From NCBI RefSeq assembly GCF_002803065.1, contig NZ_NNBL01000018.1, positions 105,207 to 169,206 on the forward strand: a stretch of 64,000 nucleotides of DNA. The letters run 5' to 3'. Positions 9,405 to 17,450 of this stretch are shown one piece after another. The notes beneath the pieces were generated by a model that saw nothing but the letters and a program-made list of their open reading frames with translations, did not search any database and was not told the DNA's origin. Source of the stretch: Streptomyces sp. CB01635. GTDB taxonomy: Bacteria; Actinomycetota; Actinomycetes; Streptomycetales; Streptomycetaceae. Made by a program: the position numbers and the translations under genes. Position 1 is the stretch's first letter; each line of letters starts with the position of its first letter.

Positions 9405-10775
9405 CTAGAGCCTTTCGAACGACCTGCGGAGTTCCCAGTCGGTGACGGCTGCGTCGAACGCCTCCAGCTCGACGCGCGCCATGTTGCGGTAGTGCGCGAC
9501 GACCTCGTCGCCGAACGCGGCCTTGGCGACGGGGCTGGTCTCCCACAGCTCGGCGGCCTCGCGCAGCGTCGTGGGAACGTGCTCGTACTCGCCGGTGTAG
9601 GCGTTTCCGGTGCACTCCTCGGGCAGTTCGAGCTTCTGCTCGATGCCGTACAGGCCGGCGGCCACCAGTCCGGCGACCGCGAGGTGCGGGTTGACGTCGC
9701 CGCCGGGCAGGCGGTTCTCGAAGCGCATCGAGCGGCCGTGGCCGACGACGCGGAGCGCGCAGGTGCGGTTGTCGTGGCCCCAGGCGGCGGCGGTCGGCGC
9801 GAAGGAGCCCGGCTGGAACCGCTTGTACGAGTTGATGTTGGGCGCGTAGAGCAGCGAGAAGTCACGCAGCGCGGCGAGCTGGCCCGCGAGGAAGTGCCGC
9901 ATCACCGGCGACATCCCGCCGGGGTCGTCCGCGGTCCCCGCCATGACGTTGGTGCCGTCGGCATCCTGGAGCGAGAGGTGGATGTGACAGGAGTTGCCCT
10001 CGCGCTCGTTGAACTTGGCCATGAAGGTGAGCGAGACACCCTCCTGGGCCGCGATCTCCTTGGCGCCCGTCTTGTAGATGGCGTGCTGGTCGCAGGTGAC
10101 GAGGGCCTCGTCGTAGCGGAACACGATCTCGTGCTGGCCCGGGTTGCACTCGCCCTTGGCGGACTCGACGACGAGCCCGGCCGCCGCCATGTCGTTGCGG
10201 ATGCGGCGCAGGAGCGGCTCGATGCGTCCGGTGCCGAGGACCGAGTAGTCGATGTTGTACTGGTTGGCCGGGGTGAGGTTCTTGTAGCCCGCGTCCCAGG
10301 CCTGCTCGTAGGTGTCCTTGAAGACGATGAACTCGAGCTCCGTGCCGACGTGGGCGGTGTAGCCGTGTTCGGCGAGCCGGTCGAGCTGGCGGCGCAGGAT
10401 CTGCCGGGGCGCGGCCACGACGGGCGAGGCGTCGTTCCACGCGAGGTCCGCGATGAGCATCGCGGTGCCGTCGTTCCAGGGAACGCGGCGCAGGGTGGAG
10501 AGGTCGGCGTGCATGGCGAAGTCGCCGTAGCCGCGGTCCCAGGAGGACATCTCGTATCCGTCGACCGTGTTCATCTCGGTGTCGACGGCGAGGAGGTAGT
10601 TGCAGCCCTCCGTGCCGTGGGCGAGGACCTCGTCGAGGAAGAAACGGGCGGCGAACCGCTTGCCCTGCAGCCGCCCTTGCATATCGGGGAAGGCCAGGAC
10701 GACAGTGTCGATCTCTCCACTCTCGACGAGGGACGTGAGCTCCTCGACGCCGAGCGGGGGTGTGCGGTCTGCCAC
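9405..10775 (-). CDS. glnA4: Glutamine synthetase-like gamma-glutamylamide synthetase (GlnA4 type)
   Basis: The 456-residue protein of the glutamine synthetase family keeps the N-terminal beta-grasp (VVLAFPDMQGRLQGKRF) and catalytic-domain motifs: TELEFIVF and the Glu of AKGECNPGQHEI (metal ligands), NSCHIHLSL (His ligand), KRFQPGSFAPT and RFENRLPGGDVNPHLA. It differs from true GlnA in the N-terminal region and sits with ALDH, SDR, permease and hydrolase genes. In S. coelicolor the protein in this context (SCO1613, GlnA4) is known as a gamma-glutamylethanolamide synthetase; assigning that substrate here is inference from context. It diverges from the GntR regulator across 86 bases. Confidence 0.85.
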   Translation of the reverse strand: MADRTPPLGVEELTSLVESGEIDTVVLAFPDMQGRLQGKRFAARFFLDEVLAHGTEGCNYLLAVDTEMNTVDGYEMSSWDRGYGDFAMHADLSTLRRVPWNDGTAMLIADLAWNDASPVVAAPRQILRRQLDRLAEHGYTAHVGTELEFIVFKDTYEQAWDAGYKNLTPANQYNIDYSVLGTGRIEPLLRRIRNDMAAAGLVVESAKGECNPGQHEIVFRYDEALVTCDQHAIYKTGAKEIAAQEGVSLTFMAKFNEREGNSCHIHLSLQDADGTNVMAGTADDPGGMSPVMRHFLAGQLAALRDFSLLYAPNINSYKRFQPGSFAPTAAAWGHDNRTCALRVVGHGRSMRFENRLPGGDVNPHLAVAGLVAAGLYGIEQKLELPEECTGNAYTGEYEHVPTTLREAAELWETSPVAKAAFGDEVVAHYRNMARVELEAFDAAVTDWELRRSFERL

Positions 10776-10861
10776 GGGAAGGCCTCCTTCGGGCTTCTTC
10801 GGTCAGCCGGAAGCCATAAGGTATTGCGGAGAACCATTGCTTGGGAAGGGGGTACGGCCAT

Positions 10862-11587
10862 ATGTCGCACACCGATGACGAGGACCGGCTCACGCCGGTG
10901 CTGCGGCCCGTGCGGGCGGGCAACGGATTCGAGGAGGCCCTGGAGCAGATCCTCCAGGTCGTCCGGCTCGGCCTGGTGTCGGGGGGTGAACGCCTGCCGT
11001 CCGAACGGGAGTTGGCGGACCGGCTCGGGATCAGCAGGGTGACGCTGCGGGAGGTCCTGAAGGTGCTCCAGGACCAGGGCCTGGTCGAGTCGCGGCGCGG
11101 GCGCTACGGCGGCACGTTCGTGGTGGCGCGCACGGACACGCCGGGCGAGGACGAGCTGCGCCGCCGCCTCAAGGGCGTCGACGTCGAGGACGCGCTGCGC
11201 TTCCGCGAGGTCCTGGAGGTCGGAGCGGCCGGCCTGTGCGCCGCGCACGGTCTCACCGACGAACAGACCGAACGGCTGCGCGGCGCCCTCGCGCGCACCC
11301 ATGACGCACCCCTCGCCGACTACCGCCGCCTCGACACGCTGCTCCATCTCACGCTCGCCGAGCTGTGCGGGTCACCCTCGCTCACGGCTCAGTACGCGGC
11401 GGTCCGCGCGACGGTGAACGACCTCCTCGACTGCATCCCGCTGTTGGTACGAAACCTGGAGCATTCGCAGCGCCAGCACACGGCCCTGGTGGAGGCGGTG
11501 CTCGACGGGGACGCGGACGGGGCACGGGAGATGATGCGCGAGCACTGCGCCGGCACGGCCGCCCTCCTGCGGGGCTTCCTGACCTGA
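10862..11587 (+). CDS. GntR-family (FadR/FCD) transcriptional regulator
   Basis: The 241-residue regulator has an N-terminal winged helix-turn-helix containing the GntR signature LPSERELADRLGISRVTLREVLKVL, here at about residues 44-69, and an FCD ligand domain with Asp/His metal-binding candidates (YRRLDTLLHLTLAEL and MREHC). ATG 10862 was chosen because the purine tract GGGAAGGGGG at 10843-10852 sits at ribosome-binding distance. A TTG start seven codons upstream would lie on that site itself. It is divergent from glnA4 and upstream of the permease, so it is the likely local repressor of the gamma-glutamylation pathway. Confidence 0.88.
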   Translation: MSHTDDEDRLTPVLRPVRAGNGFEEALEQILQVVRLGLVSGGERLPSERELADRLGISRVTLREVLKVLQDQGLVESRRGRYGGTFVVARTDTPGEDELRRRLKGVDVEDALRFREVLEVGAAGLCAAHGLTDEQTERLRGALARTHDAPLADYRRLDTLLHLTLAELCGSPSLTAQYAAVRATVNDLLDCIPLLVRNLEHSQRQHTALVEAVLDGDADGAREMMREHCAGTAALLRGFLT

Positions 11588-11650
11588 GCCCGTGATTAAC
11601 CGGCGCGTAACGCAGGGGTCTTGATTTCTTCGCACGCTCCCCGCAAAGGT

Positions 11651-11665
11651 ATGGATCCACTCCAT
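11651..11665. promoter_or_regulatory. Candidate GntR operator upstream of the permease
   Basis: The sequence ATGGATCCACTCCAT has five-base inverted arms (ATGGA/TCCAT) around a five-base centre and lies 34 bases before the permease start. Size and placement fit an FCD-type GntR site, but no matching copy was seen in the glnA4-GntR divergent gap, so this is tentative. Confidence 0.3.
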
Positions 11666-11698
11666 TGAGCATCCACCGCACGACGGGGAGCCCGCGCC

Positions 11699-13147
<1,449 letters not shown>

Positions 13148-13170
13148 CCACGGTGAGGGAGCACGGGCAG

Positions 13171-13866
13171 ATGTTGAGCAGGCCGCTGATCGGGGTCAGC
13201 ACCTACCTGGAGGAGAAGGCGAGCTGGGGTGTGTGGGAGCTGCCCGCCGCGCTGCTGCCCGCCGGGTACCCGCGGCTCGTGCAGTCCGCGGGCGGCCTCG
13301 CCGCGATGGTGCCGCCGGACGACCCCAAGTACGCGCCCTCGGTGGTCGCGCGGCTCGACGGGCTCGTCGTCTCGGGCGGGCCCGACGTGGAGCCGGGCCG
13401 CTACGGCGCCGAGCGCGAGGACCGCACGGGGCCGCCCGCGGTGGAGCGGGACGCGTGGGAACTGGCCCTGATCCGTGCGGCGTTGGCGTCCGGCAAGCCG
13501 CTGCTCGGCATCTGCCGGGGCATGCAGCTCCTGAACGTGGCGCTCGGCGGCACGCTCACCCAGCACATCGAGGGACACGTCAAGGACATCGGCGTCTTCG
13601 GGAAGCACGCGGTGACGCCCGTGCCCGGGACGCGGTACGGCGAGCTGGTGCCCGAGGAGTCGGACGTTCCGACGTACCACCATCAGGCGGTCGACCGTCT
13701 CGGCCGGGGTCTGGTCGCGTCGGCGCACGCGGCGGACGGGACGGTCGAGGCGGTCGAACTCCAGGGCCTCACCTGGGTGCTCGGTGTGCAGTGGCACCCT
13801 GAGATGGGCGAGGACGCGCGCGTCATGGGCGGCCTGATACACGCGGCGGCGCGGGGCGGCTCCTGA
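13171..13866 (+). CDS. Gamma-glutamyl-gamma-aminobutyrate hydrolase family (PuuD-like, class I GATase)
   Basis: The 231-residue peptidase C26 / class I amidotransferase enzyme carries the nucleophile Cys in LLGICRGMQLLNV and the His-Glu of the triad in VQWHPEM. It also has YHHQAVDRLG, seen in PuuD-type hydrolases. ATG 13171 was chosen because GAGGGAG lies nine bases upstream; GTG 13153 lacks such a site. It begins 23 bases after the permease stop. By family knowledge it removes the gamma-glutamyl group at the end of the pathway, returning glutamate and the free acid. Confidence 0.86.
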   Translation: MLSRPLIGVSTYLEEKASWGVWELPAALLPAGYPRLVQSAGGLAAMVPPDDPKYAPSVVARLDGLVVSGGPDVEPGRYGAEREDRTGPPAVERDAWELALIRAALASGKPLLGICRGMQLLNVALGGTLTQHIEGHVKDIGVFGKHAVTPVPGTRYGELVPEESDVPTYHHQAVDRLGRGLVASAHAADGTVEAVELQGLTWVLGVQWHPEMGEDARVMGGLIHAAARGGS

Positions 13867-13881
13867 CGTTACGGGTGAGGC

Positions 13882-14823
13882 TCAGGCCGGTCCGCGGGTG
13901 AGCGCGAGCAGCTCCCTGGCCGGCCCCACCGGGCGGTGACCGGTCGGCCAGACCGCGCGCAGGTCCCTGCGCAGCCGTACGCCTTCGAGCGGGATCTCGA
14001 CGAGCCTGCGGGCGGCGAGCTCCTCGCCGACTGCGAGCTCGCTCAGGACGGAGGGGCCCGCGCCGCTCACCGCGGCCGCCTTCACCGCGGTCGTCGACGA
14101 CAGCTCGATGAGGGGGCGGGCCAGGCCGCCGAGCGCGGCGTCGAGGACCTGGCGGGTGCCCGAGCCGCGCTCGCGCAGGATGAGCGGGGTCGCCGCCAGC
14201 TCGTCGGCCGCCAGCGGCTTCCTGCGCCGGGCCCACGGGTGTCCGGGGGCGGTGACCACGATGAGCCGGTCGTGGGCGATGACGGTGGCGTCCAGGCCCG
14301 CGGGCACCGCGAGGCCCTCGACGAAGCCGAGGTCCGCGTCGCCGGACAGGAGGCGCTCCGCGACCGCCGCCGAGTTGCCCGCGTGGAGCGACACGGCCGT
14401 GTCGGGGCGCTCCGCGCGCAGCGCGAGCAGCCAGTTCGGCAGCAGGTACTCGGCGATCGTCATGCTCGCGGCGACCCGCAGCCGCGAGTCACGGCGGTCG
14501 CGCAGCGCCTGCGCCCCCACGTCGAAGGCCGCCGCCGCCTCGACGATCCGGCGCGCCCAGTCCGTGACGAGCGCGCCCGCGTCGGTGAGCCGTGAGCCGC
14601 GCGGCGACCGGTCGACCAGGGCGACCCCGAGCTGGCGTTCCATGGAGCGGATACGGCTGCTGGCCGCGGGCTGCGTGATGCCCATCTCGCGGGCGGCCCG
14701 GCCGAGGCTGCCGAGTCGTGCCACGGCGAGGAGGAGTTCGAGGGCGCCGAGGTCGGGGACCCGGTGGGCGAGCCCCGCCCCCGTCGTCGAACCGTCCGCC
14801 GCACCCGCCGTATCGCCACTCAT
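13882..14823 (-). CDS. LysR-family transcriptional regulator
   Basis: The 313-residue product has the LysR winged HTH (LGALELLLAVARLGSLGRAA, then MGITQPAASSRIRSMERQLG) and a C-terminal periplasmic-binding-type effector domain with RERGSGTRQVLD, typical of the CysL/CbbR branch. It is divergent from a TDT-family transporter across 70 bases and probably controls it. A perfect inverted repeat of LysR type overlaps its start codon, which suggests autoregulation. Confidence 0.88.
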   Translation of the reverse strand: MSGDTAGAADGSTTGAGLAHRVPDLGALELLLAVARLGSLGRAAREMGITQPAASSRIRSMERQLGVALVDRSPRGSRLTDAGALVTDWARRIVEAAAAFDVGAQALRDRRDSRLRVAASMTIAEYLLPNWLLALRAERPDTAVSLHAGNSAAVAERLLSGDADLGFVEGLAVPAGLDATVIAHDRLIVVTAPGHPWARRRKPLAADELAATPLILRERGSGTRQVLDAALGGLARPLIELSSTTAVKAAAVSGAGPSVLSELAVGEELAARRLVEIPLEGVRLRRDLRAVWPTGHRPVGPARELLALTRGPA

Positions 14824-14837
14824 AAATCCAGCTTATG
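14821..14837. promoter_or_regulatory. LysR-type T-N11-A operator
   Basis: CATAA-ATCCAGC-TTATG is a perfect five-base inverted repeat with a seven-base centre, matching the LysR T-N11-A pattern. Its left arm is the LysR start codon region and its right side points to the TDT promoter. Confidence 0.5.
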
Positions 14838-14893
14838 CCCTCATAGAGACATGGTCCCTGGTGGGGGGAGCCGCCCGCCGCGACCGTGGTGTC

Positions 14894-16051
14894 ATGGTCA
14901 CCGCCGCCCAGCCGCTCACGGCCGCCCGCATCCCGTCCCTTCGATGTCCCGCCGTCCGCCATCTCGGCCCCAACTGGTACGCGTCCGTGATGGGAACCGC
15001 GATCATCGCGAACGCGGGCGCCGCGCTTCCCGTACACGTTCCGGGCCTGCGGGCCCTGTGCACCGCGATGTGGGCGCTGTCCCTCGTGGCGCTCCTCGCC
15101 CTCCTCACGGCCCGCGCCCTGCACTGGACGCACCACAGCGACCGCGCCAAGGAGCATCTGCTCGACCCGGCCGTGGCCCCCTTCTACGGCTGCCTCGCGA
15201 TGGCCCTGCTCGCTGTCGGCGGCGGCACGATGCTCGTCGGCCAGGACTGGATCGGTACGCAGGCGGCGGTCGCCCTGGACACGGTGCTCTTCACGGCGGG
15301 GACGGTGATCGGGCTCGCCGCGGCGGTGACCGTCCCGTACCTGATGGTGGCCAGGCACCGGATCGAGCCGGGCCAGGCGTCCCCCGTGTGGCTGCTCCCC
15401 GTCGTGGCGCCCATGGTGTCCGCGGCCGTCGGTCCGCTCCTGGTGCCGCATCTCCCGTCGGGCCAGTGGCAGCAGACACTGCTCCTCGCCTGTGTCGCCA
15501 TGTTCGGGCTCAGCCTGATCGCCACCGCGGTGATGCTTCCGGTGATCTTCGCGCGCCTGGTGACGGCGGGACCGCTGCCGCTGATGCTCACGCCGGCGCT
15601 GTTCCTCGTGCTCGGCCCCCTCGGCCAGTCGACGACCGCCGTCAACAAGTTCGCGGACACCGCGCCGGGCGTCCTGCCGGCCCCGTACGCCGAGGGGTTC
15701 GGCGTCTTCGCCGTCCTGTACGGAGTCCCCGTGATGGGGTTCGCGCTGCTGTGGCTGGCGCTCGCGGCGGCGCTCGTGGTGCGGGCCCGACGCCGCGGCA
15801 TGCGGTTCTCGATGACGTGGTGGGCGTTCACCTTCCCCATCGGCACGTGTGTCACCGGCGCGGAGGGCCTCGCCACACACACGGGGCTCGCGGTGTACGA
15901 CGTGCTCGCGGTCGTCCTGTACGCCGTGCTCGTCGCGGCCTGGGCCTTCGCCGCCGCGCCCACGGTTCGCGGCCTGATCAGCGGAGAGCTGCTCGCAGCG
16001 CCGCGCCCAGTACCTCCGGCGCCCGCGCCAACGACGGCCCGTACCACGTGA
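14894..16051 (+). CDS. TDT-family transporter (tellurite resistance/dicarboxylate, SLAC1/Ssu1 type)
   Basis: The 385-residue protein has about ten hydrophobic helices and the TDT start GPNWYASVMGTAIIANAGAA, followed by LGPLGQSTTAVNKFAD and WWAFTFPIGTCVTG. These segments are characteristic of TDT/SLAC1 channels and sulfite or malic acid exporters. ATG 14894 gives the family N-terminus; the reading frame is open much further upstream but only across the LysR gene. The substrate is unknown. A LysR neighbour of the CysL branch makes sulfite or another anion plausible. Its last 74 bases overlap the 3' end of the opposite-strand metal receptor gene. Confidence 0.8.
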   Translation: MVTAAQPLTAARIPSLRCPAVRHLGPNWYASVMGTAIIANAGAALPVHVPGLRALCTAMWALSLVALLALLTARALHWTHHSDRAKEHLLDPAVAPFYGCLAMALLAVGGGTMLVGQDWIGTQAAVALDTVLFTAGTVIGLAAAVTVPYLMVARHRIEPGQASPVWLLPVVAPMVSAAVGPLLVPHLPSGQWQQTLLLACVAMFGLSLIATAVMLPVIFARLVTAGPLPLMLTPALFLVLGPLGQSTTAVNKFADTAPGVLPAPYAEGFGVFAVLYGVPVMGFALLWLALAAALVVRARRRGMRFSMTWWAFTFPIGTCVTGAEGLATHTGLAVYDVLAVVLYAVLVAAWAFAAAPTVRGLISGELLAAPRPVPPAPAPTTARTT

Positions 16052-16718
16052 GATGACGCCCGCTGACGAGCGCGGCGGGCACCGGGAACTGCTCGGGCCC
16101 GTCGTCGTGCGTGAAGCGGTACGGCTCGTCGGGCAGCACCACCAGGTCGATGTCCGCCGAGCGCAACTCGTCGGCCGCCAGGCGCGGATAGCGCTCGCCG
16201 TGGTCCGCGTACACGTTGTCCACGCCGAGCCGGGCGAGCACGTCACCGGCGAAGGTGTCCCTGCCGAGCACCATCCAGGGGCGCCGCCACACCGGCACCG
16301 CCGCCCGCAGCCGCCGGGAGGGCGGTTCCAGCCCGTCCCAGGCCGCCGCGGCCTCGTCCAGCCAGCCGGGCCGGCGTGGCGAACCGCAGGCCCTGAGGAC
16401 CCGCTCCAGCTCACGCAGCGCGCCCGGCAGATCGCGGATCTCGGTGACGAGGACATCGAGTCCCGCGGCGCGCAGGGCCGCGAGGTCGGGCGCGCGGTTC
16501 TCCTCCTCGTTGGCGATGACCAGATCGGGGGCGAGGGCGACGATCCGTTCCACGGCGGGGTTCTTCGTGCCGCCGATCCGGACGAGGCCGCTGCCGAGGT
16601 CCGCCGGGTGCGTGCACCAGTCCGTGGCCCCGACGAGCACTCCGGGCAGGGTGACGGCAACGGCCTCGGTCAGCGAGGGGACGAGGGAGACGACGCGCGG
16701 GCCGCGGGGAACGGTCAC
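15978..16718 (-). CDS. Helical-backbone metal receptor / BtuF-like binding protein without signal peptide
   Basis: The 246-residue protein begins VTVPRGPRVVSLVPSLTEAV, the first strand and helix of the BtuF/FecB-type helical-backbone receptor fold. It also has GATDWCTHPAD, NPAVERIVALAPDLVIANEEEN and IDLVVLPDEPYRF. It has no signal peptide and no lipobox, so it should be cytoplasmic, unlike transport receptors. GTG 16718 overlaps the upstream regulator stop in a GTGA arrangement, implying translational coupling. No ABC permease or ATPase is adjacent. Ligand unknown; a corrinoid or metal chelate is possible. Confidence 0.75.
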   Translation of the reverse strand: MTVPRGPRVVSLVPSLTEAVAVTLPGVLVGATDWCTHPADLGSGLVRIGGTKNPAVERIVALAPDLVIANEEENRAPDLAALRAAGLDVLVTEIRDLPGALRELERVLRACGSPRRPGWLDEAAAAWDGLEPPSRRLRAAVPVWRRPWMVLGRDTFAGDVLARLGVDNVYADHGERYPRLAADELRSADIDLVVLPDEPYRFTHDDGPEQFPVPAALVSGRHLTWYGPSLARAPEVLGAALRAALR

Positions 16719-17290
16719 CGCCCGGGTTCGTCCAGTGCCTCGATGTGTTCGGCCACCGCGACGACGAGCACGCGGGCGTCCGCACCGGTGGCCCGCCACC
16801 GGTGCCGTACGCCACCGGTCAGATACAGGGTGTCACCGCGGCCCAGGCGATAGGCCCGGCCCTCGGCCTCGACCTCGACGGCCCCTTCGGTGACGTACAT
16901 GAGCACGTCGTTGCGGAGCTGGAACTCGCGGCCCGGGTCGTGGTCGCCGATGAACTCCTCGGCGTGCAGCTGGTGATGACCTCGCACGAGGGAGCGCACG
17001 ACGGAGTCGGGGGACGCTTCCTCGACGACCGTGGTGTCGTCGGCGCGCACCAGGTCCACGGTGTGGGCGGGGTCCGCGGCGGCAAGCAGCTCGACCGCCG
17101 TGGTGCCGAGCGCGTCGGCGACCTTCTCCAGGGAGCGCCGGCTCGGCCGGGCGCGTTCGTTCTCGACCTGGCTCAGGAACGGGACGGACAGGCCGCTTCG
17201 CTCGGCCACGGTGGCAAGGGTGAGCTCCTGGCCCCGGCGCCTGCGCCGCACGGCCGCGCCCACCCGAAGAGTCTCCTTGTGTTCGTCCAT
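16715..17290 (-). CDS. XRE-family regulator with C-terminal cupin domain
   Basis: The 191-residue product has an N-terminal HTH (LTLATVAERSGLSVPFLSQV, residues about 23-42, followed by ENERARPS) and a C-terminal cupin sensor (VLMYVTEGAVEVEAEG, then GDTLYLTGGVRHRW with a metal-type His). This layout is common in regulators that sense small metabolites. The downstream gene overlaps by four bases, so regulator and receptor are made together. The effector is unknown. Confidence 0.85.
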   Translation of the reverse strand: MDEHKETLRVGAAVRRRRRGQELTLATVAERSGLSVPFLSQVENERARPSRRSLEKVADALGTTAVELLAAADPAHTVDLVRADDTTVVEEASPDSVVRSLVRGHHQLHAEEFIGDHDPGREFQLRNDVLMYVTEGAVEVEAEGRAYRLGRGDTLYLTGGVRHRWRATGADARVLVVAVAEHIEALDEPGR

Positions 17291-17376
17291 CCCTCCGGCT
17301 CCCTCCCGCGCGTCGTCACCTGTTCGGTTCCTTGCACCCTACGCAGGTTCACCGGACGGTTTCACGTGAGCGGCGG

Positions 17377-17423
17377 AACGCGCGTGGGCGGCCGGTGCTG
17401 AACACCGGCCGCCCACGCGCGTT
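17377..17423 (-). terminator. Rho-independent-type terminator after proW
   Basis: A perfect 21-base stem (17377-17397 with 17403-17423) and a five-base loop CTGAA lie 28 bases beyond the ProW fusion stop and between two minus-strand genes. Like most Streptomyces hairpin terminators it lacks a long U tract. Confidence 0.75.
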
Positions 17424-17450
17424 GGTACTGCTTCGGAACGTACTCGGGAA

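Noticed and set aside
9404..9865. N-terminal extension of the aldehyde dehydrogenase open frame
   Set aside because: The upstream part lies inside glnA4 in another frame and is Ser/Arg/Thr-rich. The GTG at 9403 begins the real family N-terminus.
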